In this document: positions 25,089 to 37,747 of the stretch, one piece after another | How the letters are laid out: each line of letters starts with the position of its first letter | Position numbering within the stretch: position 1 is the stretch's first letter | Assembly (NCBI GenBank): GCA_963082875.1 | Contig: OY720098.1 | Location: 14,570,001 to 14,634,000, forward strand | DNA: 64,000 nucleotides | Source of the DNA: Corella eumyota | Taxonomy: Eukaryota; Chordata; Ascidiacea; Phlebobranchia; Corellidae | Direction: 5' to 3' | Program-made: the position numbers and the translations under genes | The notes under the pieces: generated by a model | Seen by the model: only the letters and a program-made list of their open reading frames with translations | Database searches by the model: none | What the model was told of the DNA's origin: nothing

Positions 25089-28000
25089 ATGACCTCAGTT
25101 AAAGAAAAGGTAAGAAATTAAAAGTTTTATATAGCCTATATTTTTTATTTGTTAAAAACTTCTTGGCAAATATATAGATTTTTGACAGACTAAATTTTAA
25201 AATAACTAAAAAATATTAAAAACAAGCTTAAACTTTAAAATTTTGACTTTTAAATCAGAATGTAAATAAATTGTATGTTATCTGAAATATAATTTACTTG
25301 TTAAATAATTTAATAAATTTAATTTTATAGGTAAATGCGATTCAAAGTGTTGTTAAAGGGTATAGCAACCATGAAATTGTTTTAGTTCTTCAACATTATG
25401 ACGAAGATTTGGAATTGGCAATTGCTGATTTTATGGTTCCAGGTAAACACAAGTTTATGCTTGTAATTAGTGAAAAATAAGTAAGAAAAAAAGTGTATTT
25501 TTACTTATTTTAATAAATTTAAGCATATACCTGTAGTTAAGTATTTTTTTACATCAATTTTTAGTTTTTAAAAATTATATTCTGAGTAAATGTTGTTCCT
25601 TTAAAGATAGATAAATAACATTAAAAATATATAGTTATCTTATTAAAAATCTTTAAAATACATTTTTTCATAGCAGTAAAAGCATTGTCAATATTTTATT
25701 CGCGCAAATAAAAATGGTATTGTTATTAACTAAAGTACATAAAAACTTTATTCTCGACTGTGGGATAATGTAGCTTATATAATTTAGACTGGGCTTTATT
25801 TTTTTTATTTATTTTACAGCTTACAATCACATTTATACTTACCACATAAATAACAATACACCAAAATATATTTGTAAAAAATAACTTGTTTTTAAATTTT
25901 ATTAATATTTTTTCATAGAAAAAATTAAGGCAATCTTAACAGAATGGCAAAGTACTGGGCCAACCAAACCCAAAAAAAAGAAGAAAAAGAAGGCGAAAAA
26001 ACTAAAACAAGAGTTAAGCACCAATAATGATGCAATGAAGGAAATTGTGGTATTGAGTTGTTTACTACACTTTACATTTTTTTTTTCAGTTTAAAATTTA
26101 AAAAAAAACTTTGTAAATTGTTAATTTTTTAATAAACTCGACTTTTTAATAAGATTACAAATACATAGGCTATATTTTTTACTTCGCGCTATTTTTTTTT
26201 ACTTTCCACTATTTAAAAAAAAATTTTTTTAATTTTCGGTTGTCAGTTTTAAATGACATGTTTTTGTAAAAGCGTTAAAGCATTTTAATGTTAAAGTATT
26301 TGCACATCCCTAATAGTTGTGGAAGGCTATTGTATTAAAAATCAACCTATTTTGTTAGAGTGTGGAAGATTCAACCATAGATAATAACAATCTAGTTAAT
26401 GGAGATGAACAAAAAAAAGAGTTGACAAATGAATCAGATATCCTAGCTGCAGAACCAGTACTTACATCATCTATTGCTGTATCTATTGCTGAGAATGCAA
26501 TAAATCCAACTAATACCAAGGAAAATCATGTCATTGGTGAAACCGAAAAACACACTGAACCTATTCAAAAATCGGTGAACCATGTAACGAAACCAGTGGA
26601 AAAAAGATCTGGCAATGATATGTCGCAAACAGCTAAACTGCTGGAAGGAGAAAAGCATCGGAGAACAACCTCAGAATCAAGCTCACATTCGCATCACGTT
26701 TCTTATAATCGGAACAAGCACAAAACTCATCATAAACATAATGGTTAGTTCAATTGTTGCAATTAAACTAAGCACAAAATAATGTTTACCTTAATAAAAC
26801 TATTTTGCGTTTTATTCTAATTAGTTTAAGCTTTTAGGCATTTTTAATTTCGACTAATTAAGATTTATAAGTTATAATTACATTTTTTTATAAGATTTAT
26901 AAGTTTTTGAGACTTGTAGACTAGAGTTAAGGTTTTAATGTATTAATAAAAAAAGTGGGATTAAAATAGCCATAGTAAACAAAAAATCAACTTTTTCCTG
27001 TTTCTAATAAATTTTTTAAATATTATTTTTAGATGGGAATAATAGCCATAACCAACAAGCACACACTCAGGTAGGGTTTATATTATTTTCGATACTATTT
27101 ATTAAATAAAGTTTTTTCAATGTTGGAAAATTTAATTAAATTCTGTTATGTTTTTCTTATTCTTTTTGTAGTATGGTTTGATTGTATATGTTTAATATAT
27201 CCTTAGTTTAACAATTGAAACTATTCACTCAATGTTGTTTTATTTATAAATATTGCTATGTTATTTAAACTTTGTTATATTTGTTATCAGTTGTAACATA
27301 AAATATAAACTTTTTTTTAATTTTAAATGAACAACAGATATTATTCCAGAATCGTAATAACAACAAAAAATGTAAGTGATGTTAGTTTTATTATTTTTGA
27401 CATGGTTAGTCTTTTTAATTTAAACTTTTAATAATACAATTTAAAAGGCCATTTATTTTTTGCTTTAAAATGATAACATTTTGTTCTACTTGGTATTTCA
27501 CGGAAAGTTACTTTATTCAAAAGTAGTAGAAATTAAACATTGCAAACAATAATCCTGATTTGTTTTTTTTCAGCTATTGAGAAGGCTGCGAAGGATTTAC
27601 AAAGATGCTCAGTATCATTTGGCCGATATAGAAACCTTCTTAATGATGAAATCACTGAAAGTTATAAAAGAATTAAACAGGTAAATTATAATTTTTAATT
27701 TAGCAGTTAAGTTAAATGACTTTATTATTTTTTGGTCCTAAACATTAAAATTATCTTTTTATATATACTTGAATATATTTTTGCATTATAAGTGTGTTAA
27801 ATGTGTTGATACATATTGATATTTTAGAACATTTATTGATATACATAATAACATAAATAGGTTTTAATTTTTTAACTATCATAAATGATGAGTGAAAAAG
27901 GTTAAAATGTAATAGGCCTAGAAAATTGATTAATAAAATATGTTACCATTTTTAAGAGGTGTTGTGACTAATATTGTTCATATTGTGACCTGTTATGTAA

Positions 28001-30869
28001 CTTCTTTTTTTTAAATTTTTTAAATTGTTCTAAATTTAGGCAACATATGTATAAATATATTTTGTTTTTTTATTTAGGCCTTTGAAGAATTGTCTAATGC
28101 AATAATGGACAGGGAGGTTGTTTTGTTAAGAAATCTTGACGAAATTAAAGAAGAAGCATGTATGATTTTTACATTTTTTCTGTGTTGTTTTTTGTTATAT
28201 TTAAATTAATAAGTGATGTTTTTTGCTGTTAAAAAATTATTTAAAGTTATTTTGAACCAGTCTTTATAGACAGACCATCTTAACTTCCTGCTTAATTTAT
28301 ATAAACTAAGCAAATTCTTGCTACTAACAATAATAGCCCATTACTGTAAACACAACTTTAGATATAACGATCTCTTTTACTTATTGTAGTTTTGCTGCTT
28401 TCGAAAAGAGAAGCTCGCGCTGCTCAGCTCAAGCAACAAACTGAAAAAGTTGGAAATATGAACCCCCAGCAGTTAGCTGATCTTCGAAACGATATAAAAC
28501 ACTTTGTTGCTGAAAGAAAATTTGATGAAGAAATCGGAAGAACAACTCGTTTTGTGTACGACAAAGAATTCCATTTAAAACTTATTCCAGATTTTGGAAA
28601 AAGTAAGTTAAAATTATTTTTTGTATTATATATTTATTTAAATTGTGTAAAATCTTCAAAATGTTTGGAGTGTAGTTGTTAACCCAAAACAAAAGTTATT
28701 TTATCTCCAATAAAATAGAGCTAATATTTACAAATAAATATTAATAAATTATTCATTTTATGCCCATTGTGTTAAAGTACAAACTATAGTTAAAATTCTA
28801 TTCAAAATTTGAACAAAAAAATTTAAGTTTGTGACGTCAAGAACCAACCATCCTTGATAAGTCGAATTCGAACAGAATCAGCATCTTCTTTTGCTGCCGA
28901 ATCCTCTCCTGCTGTTCCTGTTGTTGTAGAAAAGGAGCCGCCAAAGCAACAGAGGCCAGAGAAAAACAGAAAAGTGACAACGAAAGTCAACAAAGTGGAA
29001 AAAATAGAGGTTAAAGATGTTCAAGGCGATCTAAAGAAACCAATTGGCAAGTTTTTTTGTTGCATTGTTTTAAGCAGTAGAAGAAACTTTTTTCTACTGT
29101 CATGTATGTTAAGAAGTAAAACACTTATTAGGTTTTGCATTTTATTTTTGACATTAAATTTTTTCTACTTTCCATATAATATTAATGTACTAAATATTTT
29201 TCTGTTTATTTTATTAATACCATAACAGTTCTAGATGTAATTTGCTCTTTATTAACTCTTGGTTTATTTACGAACAGTTAAAAAACACATTTCCTATAAA
29301 TATATAGTATTCTTTTAATTAAAATAATTTTTTTAGGTAAAAGTAGTACCACTAATGAGGCTGTAGCATCAAACTGGGCAGATGAATCGAACCATTTAGT
29401 TCCTGTAAGACAATTAATTGTGCATTTTTAAAGTTGATTAGTTGTTTAAAATGGTTAAGTACTTAATTTAATTTTAAATTGTGTAGCAATTATAAACTAA
29501 AGTTTAAAACCACCAGCATGGTATAGTATATAAAACATTTTCTTTACCACATAAAGTCCTTGGTGTAACTCCCATTGCGTCTATATACTCCCACCTTTAA
29601 ATTATATTCTGTAAAGAAATTTTTTCTTTTGCCAAGCGAAAAAAAACAATTGACAGTTATAATACTATTATAATAAAAATGATCTGCTGAAGATAATTGT
29701 TAGACCTAGACCATAAATTTGGACCTCACTTACAGAAAAAATAGTTAAAAAAAGTTGAATTTTTTACAGCTAAGTCCTTCTTCTTGGGCAAACGAAACTG
29801 AAAAAACGAACAATTTTGAACCAAAAAAAAACTTTAAAAAATTTACAAATAAGCAAAATGAAAACAGGTACATACATATTTATATTTTGTTTTATAATTG
29901 GTGCAATTTATTGATGCAATTCAACAATATATTTTATAGGCAACAAAGGCGGTATGGAGATAACAGAGAAAAACCAAAAGAAAAAACATCAAATCAACAT
30001 CAACAGGTAAAATAAATTTTTATTTACATAAGAATATATATTTATGGCATTTAATTAATTTGAATATTTAGGCATTTATCATTAAACGATAAACACCAGG
30101 CATTTAGGTTGCATCAACTCAAAAATATAGATGACAATATTTGTTAGACTTAAAATTCCTTATAAGCTTTTAATTGATGCAGCACTATAACGAAAAAAAA
30201 TAAGTAACATGTAAAATTAACATGTAAAAAAAAAAAAAAAAATAAGTAACATGTAAAATTAACATGTAAAAAAAAGTTTATGCCAGATATATGCATTATA
30301 TATTTATTATGAAACTTTTGTTATCCAGATTTTTTGGGCATTTATTAAGTTCAATTTGTATTTTTTTACTATTTTTTAATTTGAATGTAGTTTTCCAGGT
30401 AATTCAATGTTCTGACACTGCAGAATGAAAGTAGTGGAAGAGATCTTAGGACCTTTTTAGTAAAGCGGAATGTTTTTACTGTTACTCTATGCTGCCTAAG
30501 TTTTAAACCTAATCTGTTTTGTATAATTAGGGGACAAAGATCGCAGACAAACAACAAAATAACTTTCAACACCCCAGGCAGAACTTCAACTATCATGATC
30601 AAAATTCGAATTTTGGGAACAGGCCTAGAAATTACCCAAGAAAAGATTATGTTAGGGACTCAGTGGATTCATCTAAAAGCTTTAGCCGCAACCAAGGAAA
30701 CTACCAGAAAGGGGATTATCAAAATTATGGGGGACAGGGTAGGAGTAACAACGTAAATAACTTTGATAACAGGCCGCCCTATTCTTCAAATAAACCAAAT
30801 TTTAGACACAATTCTAACAAAGGATTTCCTCCAAAAAACAAACCAAAAGATCAACCCACAGATGTTTAA
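25089..30869 (+). CDS. SPATS2: SPATS2-family protein (spermatogenesis-associated serine-rich 2), 637 aa, 14 exons
   Basis: Family members are cytoplasmic proteins linked to RNA and stress-granule biology; the exact role is not established. Exons: 25089-25109, 25331-25442, 25919-26049, 26359-26743, 27033-27070, 27338-27371, 27574-27680, 28078-28159, 28390-28602, 28828-29046, 29337-29404, 29770-29867, 29940-30006, 30531-30869. The summed length is exactly 638 codons and all phases agree. Residues 8-45 form a UBA/CUE-like segment (GYSNHEIVLVLQHYDEDLE), followed by a lysine run (KPKKKKKKKAKK), an acidic linker, the conserved helical core at about 241-374 (KDLQRCSVSFGRYR, MDREVVLLRNLDEIKEEA, LADLRNDIKHFVAERKFDEE), and a long Asn/Gly/Arg-rich tail like that of SPATS2 and SPATS2L. 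The start is the ATG seven codons before the first intron (MTSVKEK), which fits the conserved N-terminus. Whether it corresponds to SPATS2 or SPATS2L cannot be decided; a single pre-duplication orthologue is likely. Confidence 0.93.
29047..29336 (+). other. Probable GC-AG intron in the SPATS2-family gene
   Basis: The exon before it ends CCA ATT G followed by GCAAGT. The next exon begins after ttttttag with GTAAAAGTAGT. Only the GC donor keeps frame; the nearby GTTTTT donor would create an immediate stop. GC-AG introns are a known minor class with exactly this GCAAGT consensus. Confidence 0.7.
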
Positions 30870-30886
30870 AGTCCTAGAAAAATATA

Positions 30887-30892
30887 AATAAA
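30887..30892 (+). promoter_or_regulatory. Poly(A) signal AATAAA of the SPATS2-family gene
   Basis: AATAAA 18 bases after the TAA stop. It is very close to the stop, so a longer 3' UTR using later signals is also possible in this A/T-rich stretch. Confidence 0.4.
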
Positions 30893-32309
30893 AACAAATT
30901 CTTAGGCCAAGGTCATGATCAAACATTTTTTTTAAATTGGTATTTTTGTTTTTTAAAGTCCAGAACAAATAACAAATATGTGCTAAGTTAACAAGATGTA
31001 ATTAAGGTTACTTTCTTGCTAATTTCTAAAATTTCTAGATATGATTAGCTGACAAAAACAACAAAGGAAAAATAGTCATAAAAAAGACTTAAATAAATAT
31101 CTTTTAAAATTTAAACCTTTCATACTTCTATAGATAAATGCTTAATTTAGTTTTTATGTTTAAAAATAGTTGCTATGTAAGGTGCTATTTAAACTTATTA
31201 AAAAAATATAATAACTTGTTGTAATGAAAATTAAAATTTTATTTCATGTATCTATAGATGCTTTAGTTGAGTAAGAGTAGTAAATTTTTCCTATTCTTAG
31301 ATATTATTTACGCATATAAATGTTTGTTTGTTCTCATAGCTTGTTTAGTCATGTAACTTTTATAAAGTTACCTAATTAAAAAAGTTTTTTCTCAAAGGCA
31401 ATTGATAAAAACTACCAAGTGCAAAAAAAACAAAGTTTAAACAAGGTGCCAATATTAAATGTTGCTTTAGTTTTGTGTATTACTTTTTATAGGTACCTAT
31501 AATATTGTACCACTTTATTTAGTATAAGCAAAATCATAATTTTATTCTGTAATAACCTGTATATTTATGCCTTACTTAATTTTTTTTTTTTTTTTGAAAC
31601 AACATTATTTTGGGTGGTGTTGGGTTTATTTATTTTGCAATAACAAGTAGTGTGTAGTTGGTTATAAAAAAAATGCATTATATTATATATCACTAAATGC
31701 CTGATGCTGTCATTTTCTTGTGTTATTTAAATTTTAAAAAGCGTTCACTATAAAAAATATTTATTTTAACCCCTTTGCTGCAAAATTAATATAGTTTATT
31801 TAACAATGTTCCCTTATTATGTAAAAACTAATAAATAAATATAAAAAATTTTCATTATTTAAAAAGCCTTACTTTTTATTTGTTTTTAATTTGTAATATA
31901 TTGAAAAATAAGTGATTTTTAAGCTGTTTGGTTGTTATTAGAGTTAGATTTAAAAGTATATTTAAAAATAAGGTGCAAAACATGTCTACTTGTTATGACA
32001 ATTAACGAAACAACTTTCTGGGGTCAGATAAACAAAGGTAGCCTTGACGTTAGAATACAACAACTAACACTTGCGCCAGCAGTTATTTCACCCCAATAAT
32101 CAAAATCGTTTTATATCAAATATTTCCTTTTTTGTATTACCTTAAGTTATTGGAATTTGTATTTTTTGGCTAAAGGCTGTGCTATTAGGCCGATTTTAAT
32201 CTATAAACGCCAGGCTCAAGGGCAAATAGTGTGACTCGTAATTGTAAACACATCCAAAAATATTTTAATTGTTTAAGAGTTGAAATGGCATTGGATCAAT
32301 TTGTCATTG
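30893..32309. other. AT-rich 3' flank and intergenic DNA
   Basis: No exon-like open frame. It holds poly-A/T runs and several AATAAA matches. Nothing distinctive was seen before the MITE pair that begins at 32318. Confidence 0.55.
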
Positions 32310-32317
32310 GTTTAACC

Positions 32318-32687
32318 CAAAGTATATATATAAACAAAAGTAGTTTAACACGTGACCGGAAATAAAATTAGAAGATCAGAATGGGTCTTAGAAATACATT
32401 ACAGGTATAGGAAAAATCACGAATATCCCGTTTTACAAGAATTACTTACGTAGAAATCTAAAAATTTCACCGAAATTTCATTATACTAATATTTTAACAT
32501 TTTTACGCTAAATTTTTATTAAATTTTTAGGTGCCCATTTTAGAAATTTTTGTAAATCAAAATATTCGTGTTTTTTCCTATACCTGTAATGCATTTCTAA
32601 GACCCATTTTGGCCTTCATGAATTGGAAAAATGACGTAACAATCCGGTTGAATCAGTTGTACTACTTATGTTTATATATATACTTTG
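32318..32687. mobile_element. MITE copy A (370 bp), hAT-like
   Basis: Ends are CAAAGTATATATATAAAC and its inverse gtttatatatatactttg. It is flanked on both sides by GTTTAACC (32310-32317 and 32688-32695), an 8-bp target duplication as made by hAT transposases. It has no coding capacity. Inside, the left arm aatgggtcttagaaat matches the inverse of atttctaagacccatt on the right. Confidence 0.75.
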
Positions 32688-32695
32688 GTTTAACC

Positions 32696-33223
32696 CAAAA
32701 TGGGTAGGAAAAAACCTGAATATTTTGATTTACAAAAATTCTTAATGTAAAAATCTAAAAATTTAACCAGAATTCTATTATACTAATATTTTGACACTTT
32801 TATACGCAAAAATTTTATTAAAAATACAAAATTGTATTTTCTCAAAAAATTTGTCGCATCCCTTGAGTATTATTAAAGTTTGTCCCCAATTTCCATTCAT
32901 ACAACAATGTGTTTTATGACGTAATAATGTTTAGTAAACAACATTTTAGACGTTTTTTTATTATTTTATTTCTTTTTTACTTTTATTTTAATTATATCTC
33001 TATTTAATAACAACACTACACGAATAAAACTGCGCGAAAAATGTTAAAATATTAGTAAAATGGAATTCCGGTAAAATTTTTAGATTTCTACGTAAGGAAT
33101 TCTTGTAAAACAGGATGTTCGTGTTTTTTCCTATACCTGTAATGCATTTCTAAGACCTATTTTGATCTTCTAATTTTATTTACGGTCACGTGTTAAACTA
33201 CTTGTGTTTATATATATACTTTG
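32696..33223. mobile_element. MITE copy B (528 bp), same family, in tandem with copy A
   Basis: It begins directly after the shared GTTTAACC and ends in gtttatatatatactttg followed by a third GTTTAACC (33224-33231). Its right arm is the inverse of the left arm of copy A over about 190 bp (cacgtgttaaactact, attttatttacggtcacgtg). Its own left end has lost the first ~60 bp. Confidence 0.7.
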
Positions 33224-33407
33224 GTTTAACCGACTGGTTACCTAGGCTATTATCTTATAGGCTAATACAATATGACAACACTTCTTTCTACGCGTCTAAC
33301 ATTTTTTTTGATTTTGCAACGACTGTGTTTTTATGACATAAAAGGTTTTTATTTTTATATTATTTATCCTCCGTAAAAGAAGGCCTTGACTGCCTAAACA
33401 TGTTTAA

Positions 33408-34774
33408 AGAGATGGTTCGGTCGCAGAGTTTCTTTTTTAATTATGTTGTATTTTTTCCAACTTGCACGAGAATACCATTATTTAAAAATTGGTTTAGTAG
33501 TTTTTGAGATATCGGGATTTGAAGGTAAATATTGTAAATAGGGAAAGTCCCAACGCTTGCGAGTCACGTGACGCATGACGTCATCGTCGTAAGATCATAT
33601 GCTGGCAGACATAGGAAAATGACCTTATTTTGTCCTCTCTGAGCCGTTTGTTGTACTTTTTTTAATTTTTTTTGCAGAAAGCAAACTTAACATAAAAAGC
33701 AATATTTAGCTATATTATATAAGACATTTTTTACTTTTAAAGTATTTTTAATTAGGTAGGCTGTATTTGAAAAATTCTAACAAGTTAAGGTTATGTTGTT
33801 AATTTTGGAAATTTACAAGCCAGAAACGGTTGATATTGGCTGACAAACACTTACAAGAAACAGACAGGTTAACTAAGTGTTACTGAAGCAAAGTTAACCT
33901 GTTACTTTATATATCCTTTATATATCCGACAATTTTGTTGGGTATCATATAAAAATAGTTCTAATCACTAAACGTCAAATGGGTTAACCACATAAAGTAT
34001 ATAATACATCAATAAACTATAAACTAAATATTCTGGTTAACATCTTTTATGTATTTTTTTAATTAATAATTCCAAACAATTTTTAATATAACGTACAATA
34101 TACGTAGGTACTTGTACCCCTGGCAACAAATATCAGTGTTTGCTGCCTTTTTTAACTTTAGTTTGTGCTTTTCATATGTAAAAATATAACTAAAGTAATT
34201 GTTATAGTATAACCAAAATAAAAGTATATATCGTCTGTATAGGCTAAAAACGCTAATTTGAACAATTTGACAATATAACAATGACAAGATAACAATGAAG
34301 TGATTTTATTTTAAACAAAACTAAGACTGTGTTAACGGTAAACTTTGCTTTAATAAGACTTAGTTTACCTGTCTTTTTCCTGCAAGAGTTTGTAAGCGTT
34401 TTTGGCTGGTAAATTTTTAAAATTAACAGCATAGCCATAATTTGTTAAATTTTTTTAAATACGGCCCACCCAACAAAAAATACTTAAAAAGTAACAACTG
34501 TCTTATATAATATGGATAAATTTTGCTTTTCATGCCAAGTTTGTTTTTTGCAAAAAAGTTTAAAAAAAAGTACAACAAACGGCTCAGAGAGGGCAAAATA
34601 AGGTTATTTTCCTATCACGTGACTCGCGAGCGATTTTCCCTATTTACAATATTTACCTTTAAATTACGATATCTCAAAAACTACTAGACCAATTTTTAAA
34701 ATAATCGTATCCTCGTGCAAATTGGATAGATTCTAACATAATTAAAAAAGAAATTCTTCGACCGAACCATCTCT
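33408..34774. mobile_element. Long-TIR non-autonomous DNA transposon (1.37 kb)
   Basis: Starts AGAGATGGTTCGGTCG and ends CGACCGAACCATCTCT, flanked on both sides by TTAA (33404-33407 and 34775-34778). The arms match over roughly 300 bp, including gatatctcaaaaactact, cctatttacaatatttacct, tcacgtgactcgcgag and caacaaacggctcagaga. The TTAA flanks suggest a piggyBac-type or TTAA-targeting transposase, but the TIR tip is palindromic around TTTAAA, so a 3-bp duplication cannot be excluded. Internal open frames of 61-74 aa show no transposase motif. Confidence 0.75.
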
Positions 34775-35291
34775 TTAAATTAGTTAGGGTATTATTTTAC
34801 TGATATTCAGTCTGACGAATTTTTGCAGTAGAAATCGTATTACCTCTTGTAGTGAAGCAAATTGTTCTAATTAATTTATTACGCCGACAGTATGTTTCTT
34901 TAAATGCTAAATATAGAGTAATTATTAATAACAATAAACAACGTTTCGGTTATTTGATTAACTTTTTACGTACTCGATTGATTATTTAGGAGTAATAAAT
35001 ACTTTCTTTTTGCATTTTTACATTGTATACAAAATCTTTTACTTAACGTATGTATATTACATTTTTAACACCATATAAATAAATGTCATTCCTAAATTAA
35101 AGCATTTTAAAATTGTGTTCAAGTTTTGTCTACGACCGAAAGTCAAAAGGGGATTGCCAATGTTAAAGGTGTTACTGTTACTGTTAGTAGTTCGATTCTC
35201 TACGGTAAACTGAGTCGTGTAGCATTGATTGATTTGAATATTTTCAATAAATGACAAATATGCCTATGTATGCTTTTAACAGCAAAAAAAT

Positions 35292-36897
35292 CTAAATAAT
35301 TGTACTGTCCAATCCATCACCAATTAATTTTCCGAGACCAAACGCCAACAACGTTCTCTTCAAAAGCCTAAAATGGAATATTTTGTTACTAAATACGTTA
35401 GAGATAATAGTGTGGTATTAGTTATAGCCGTACTTACTTAGGGACTTGATTGAAGACGATCAACATACAAATCAAATTAATAGGTACATTCATCTTTGGT
35501 AATATGTGTATATATATCTCAGGGACATGCTTGCCTATGAAATATATGCCAATCATTGTCATGGTATCCGTAACCATGCAGACAATAGCCACCAAGAAAC
35601 ATCGTTTAACTAGGGCATGAATACTAAAAATATCAAAGTTTTTGATTAATTAAGAACAATTTTGATTGAATTAATGATTATTTTTGGATGTTGCTTAAAG
35701 AGTGTAGGTAATTTCTTTTTTATTTAAATAAATAAACATGAATTCAAACAAGTGACGTCAAGCACAGCCAAAAATATAATATCTGAAGAAAAAATATACA
35801 AATGCAGGTGCCCAAAATGAAATCGATTTTAGTTTCTTAACATATTCTTAAAAATCAACTTAATAAAGAAACAGATGTGTAAAAAGCACTTTAAATTCAT
35901 TTTTTCTAATCTTAAACCATTGTATTGTTTTATTATTTTTTGTGTACGTTGTTAATATTAAACAGTTCGCTATATTTCGACTTTTTCACTGATTATTAAT
36001 TTACTTAACTTTGCAGGTAGCCTTACACCCAGATTGCCATCATTCTTTTTTAATATGGACTTATTTGGGAATTTAATAAATCGTTCAGACTGATTATTCA
36101 ACACCTCTATTACCTTACGACATATTTTACTACCCAATTAAAACGATTTACAGAAATGGTTTATTTAAAAAAAAAAATTTTAAAACCCACTTACTTAAAA
36201 ACCACTGTTGAAAAAATTTATTTTATTACCCGTTACTATGATTTAGTTATTAAAATCCGTCTTATGCATTTTTGTTTTTACTTATTTTTAACTTACTTTG
36301 TGTGTCCCTTTTGACCCGATACTACACGGATTTCCTCTGAGTTATATATATTTAAAGTAAAAGTAAATACCGAAACATATAAAAGTTCAGCTGTGATCGT
36401 AAAGACTGCACATATTGCCGATTGTACATTAAGTGAAGAGTCTAAAAATCAAAAGTTTTGTTAAACATTCAAAGTAAAAAACGATTATTTATTTATAAAT
36501 TGTAGTTAGGATAAAACAGAAAAACAGTATTAAGACTGAGTCGGGGTAACTAACGTTACTTAATGTTTAAGCTGAGATTGGGTCGGGGTAACTAACGTTA
36601 TTCTATGTTTAGGTCGTGAAGTCGACTTTTCCTCATCAAGAGTAAAGAAATATAAAAATGGTACAAAATCTAAAGAACTGTTATTTTTTAAATCCTTCAT
36701 ATTACCTTTATGATAACAATTTCCGTTTTTAATCTCAGCTGCAATCTTCATTGAAGAACTAATTGGCATCCACGTTGTAAAAATCGGAGTTAAAAATGCA
36801 ACTATAGCAAATCCCAAACTTATTTTGCTTAACGTTATCAACCATGTTGGGCAGAAAGTCTAAAAAGCAATTGCAAAAATATAAATTAATATTAAAA

Positions 36898-36936
<39 letters not shown>

Positions 36937-37747
36937 AACTGGATTTTTGACACAAATTTTGTGTAATATTTGAAAGTGTTAGAAAATTGTAAAATTAAAA
37001 AAATAAAAGGCATTACCCTCAGCACTGGCGATGAATGAATGTAGTACTGTCGGGCCCATAAATATATGTGCACTGATGACCAGTGCGGAAGAACAACACG
37101 AACAAATAACACCAAAGAATCGATAATTGCGATTGCATTGGCAGCCAAATAAAACTAAAATGCAAATTATTTAAAGAAGAGAATAAAAACATTATTTATG
37201 TAATTTGCTTTTTTATTACAATATAACAAAAAAAATTTTCACGTAAGAAATTTCTTTTGAATATTTTTTATCTTATTTCAACTTAGAAAGTTATTTTTAT
37301 AATTTTTATCATACAAACATTTTAAAACAAAACTATAATAACAAAACCTTAAAATTTTTGATTTTAAAATATAACGCAATAGTTGAATTAAATTATGCGT
37401 AAATTAAAGATATATAAAACAAGAAAAAATAGGTTTGCAATTTACTAAATTTGTTATTATGCTTAAATGGTTTTAGTTGTAATAATATTATTATTTAAAA
37501 TAATATAATATTATTATTTAAAATAATTTTAGATTAGTTTTATTTGGCTGCCAAATCTAGTTTCGTTAATTTTATTTTAAATAAAAATAGCATATACCAA
37601 ATGACTTGTAACATAAATACTAATACAATAAAACCATTTTAAAATTATGTTGTTAAGTTTATTTTACCTTTTGTAGTGGTGGAATTCGTTGAACTGAGCC
37701 AATAAACGTTGATGGATTGTTGTTCTCGTGCTTTGAATGATAGATTA
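35292..37747 (-). CDS. Multi-exon seven-transmembrane protein, paralogue of the 39.1-40.0 kb gene (incomplete model)
   Basis: Minus-strand exons 37747-37668, 37154-37017, 36859-36706, 36441-36298, 35623-35438 and 35367-35292 (stop TAG) align in order with the intronless neighbour. IYHSKHENNN follows the end of TM1. HIYLWARQYYIHSSP matches TVLWLRQRTFYVSP after TM3. NGNCYHKG corresponds to the second-loop Cys. The TM5 exon contains ICAVFTITAELLYVSVFTFT. IHALVKRCFLVAIVCMVTD matches KLVHVIRRAFYLALVCVISD of TM6. Most phases agree, but TM1 and TM2 exons were not located and the join between the TM5 and TM6 exons does not keep frame as drawn, so a small exon is missing or the gene is decaying. The 7TM fold is inferred from hydrophobicity. 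Ligand and family are unknown. Confidence 0.6.
36535..36640 (+). repeat. SINE tail fragment, tail segment duplicated
   Basis: gtcggggtaactaacgtta occurs twice about 50 bp apart, followed by gtttaggtcgtgaagtcgac and a cttttcctcatca tail. It matches the 3' half of the SINE family and sits in an intron of the multi-exon 7TM gene, antisense to it. Confidence 0.65.
36899..36932. repeat. (TA)n microsatellite
   Basis: About 16 uninterrupted TA units in an intron of the minus-strand 7TM gene. Confidence 0.9.
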
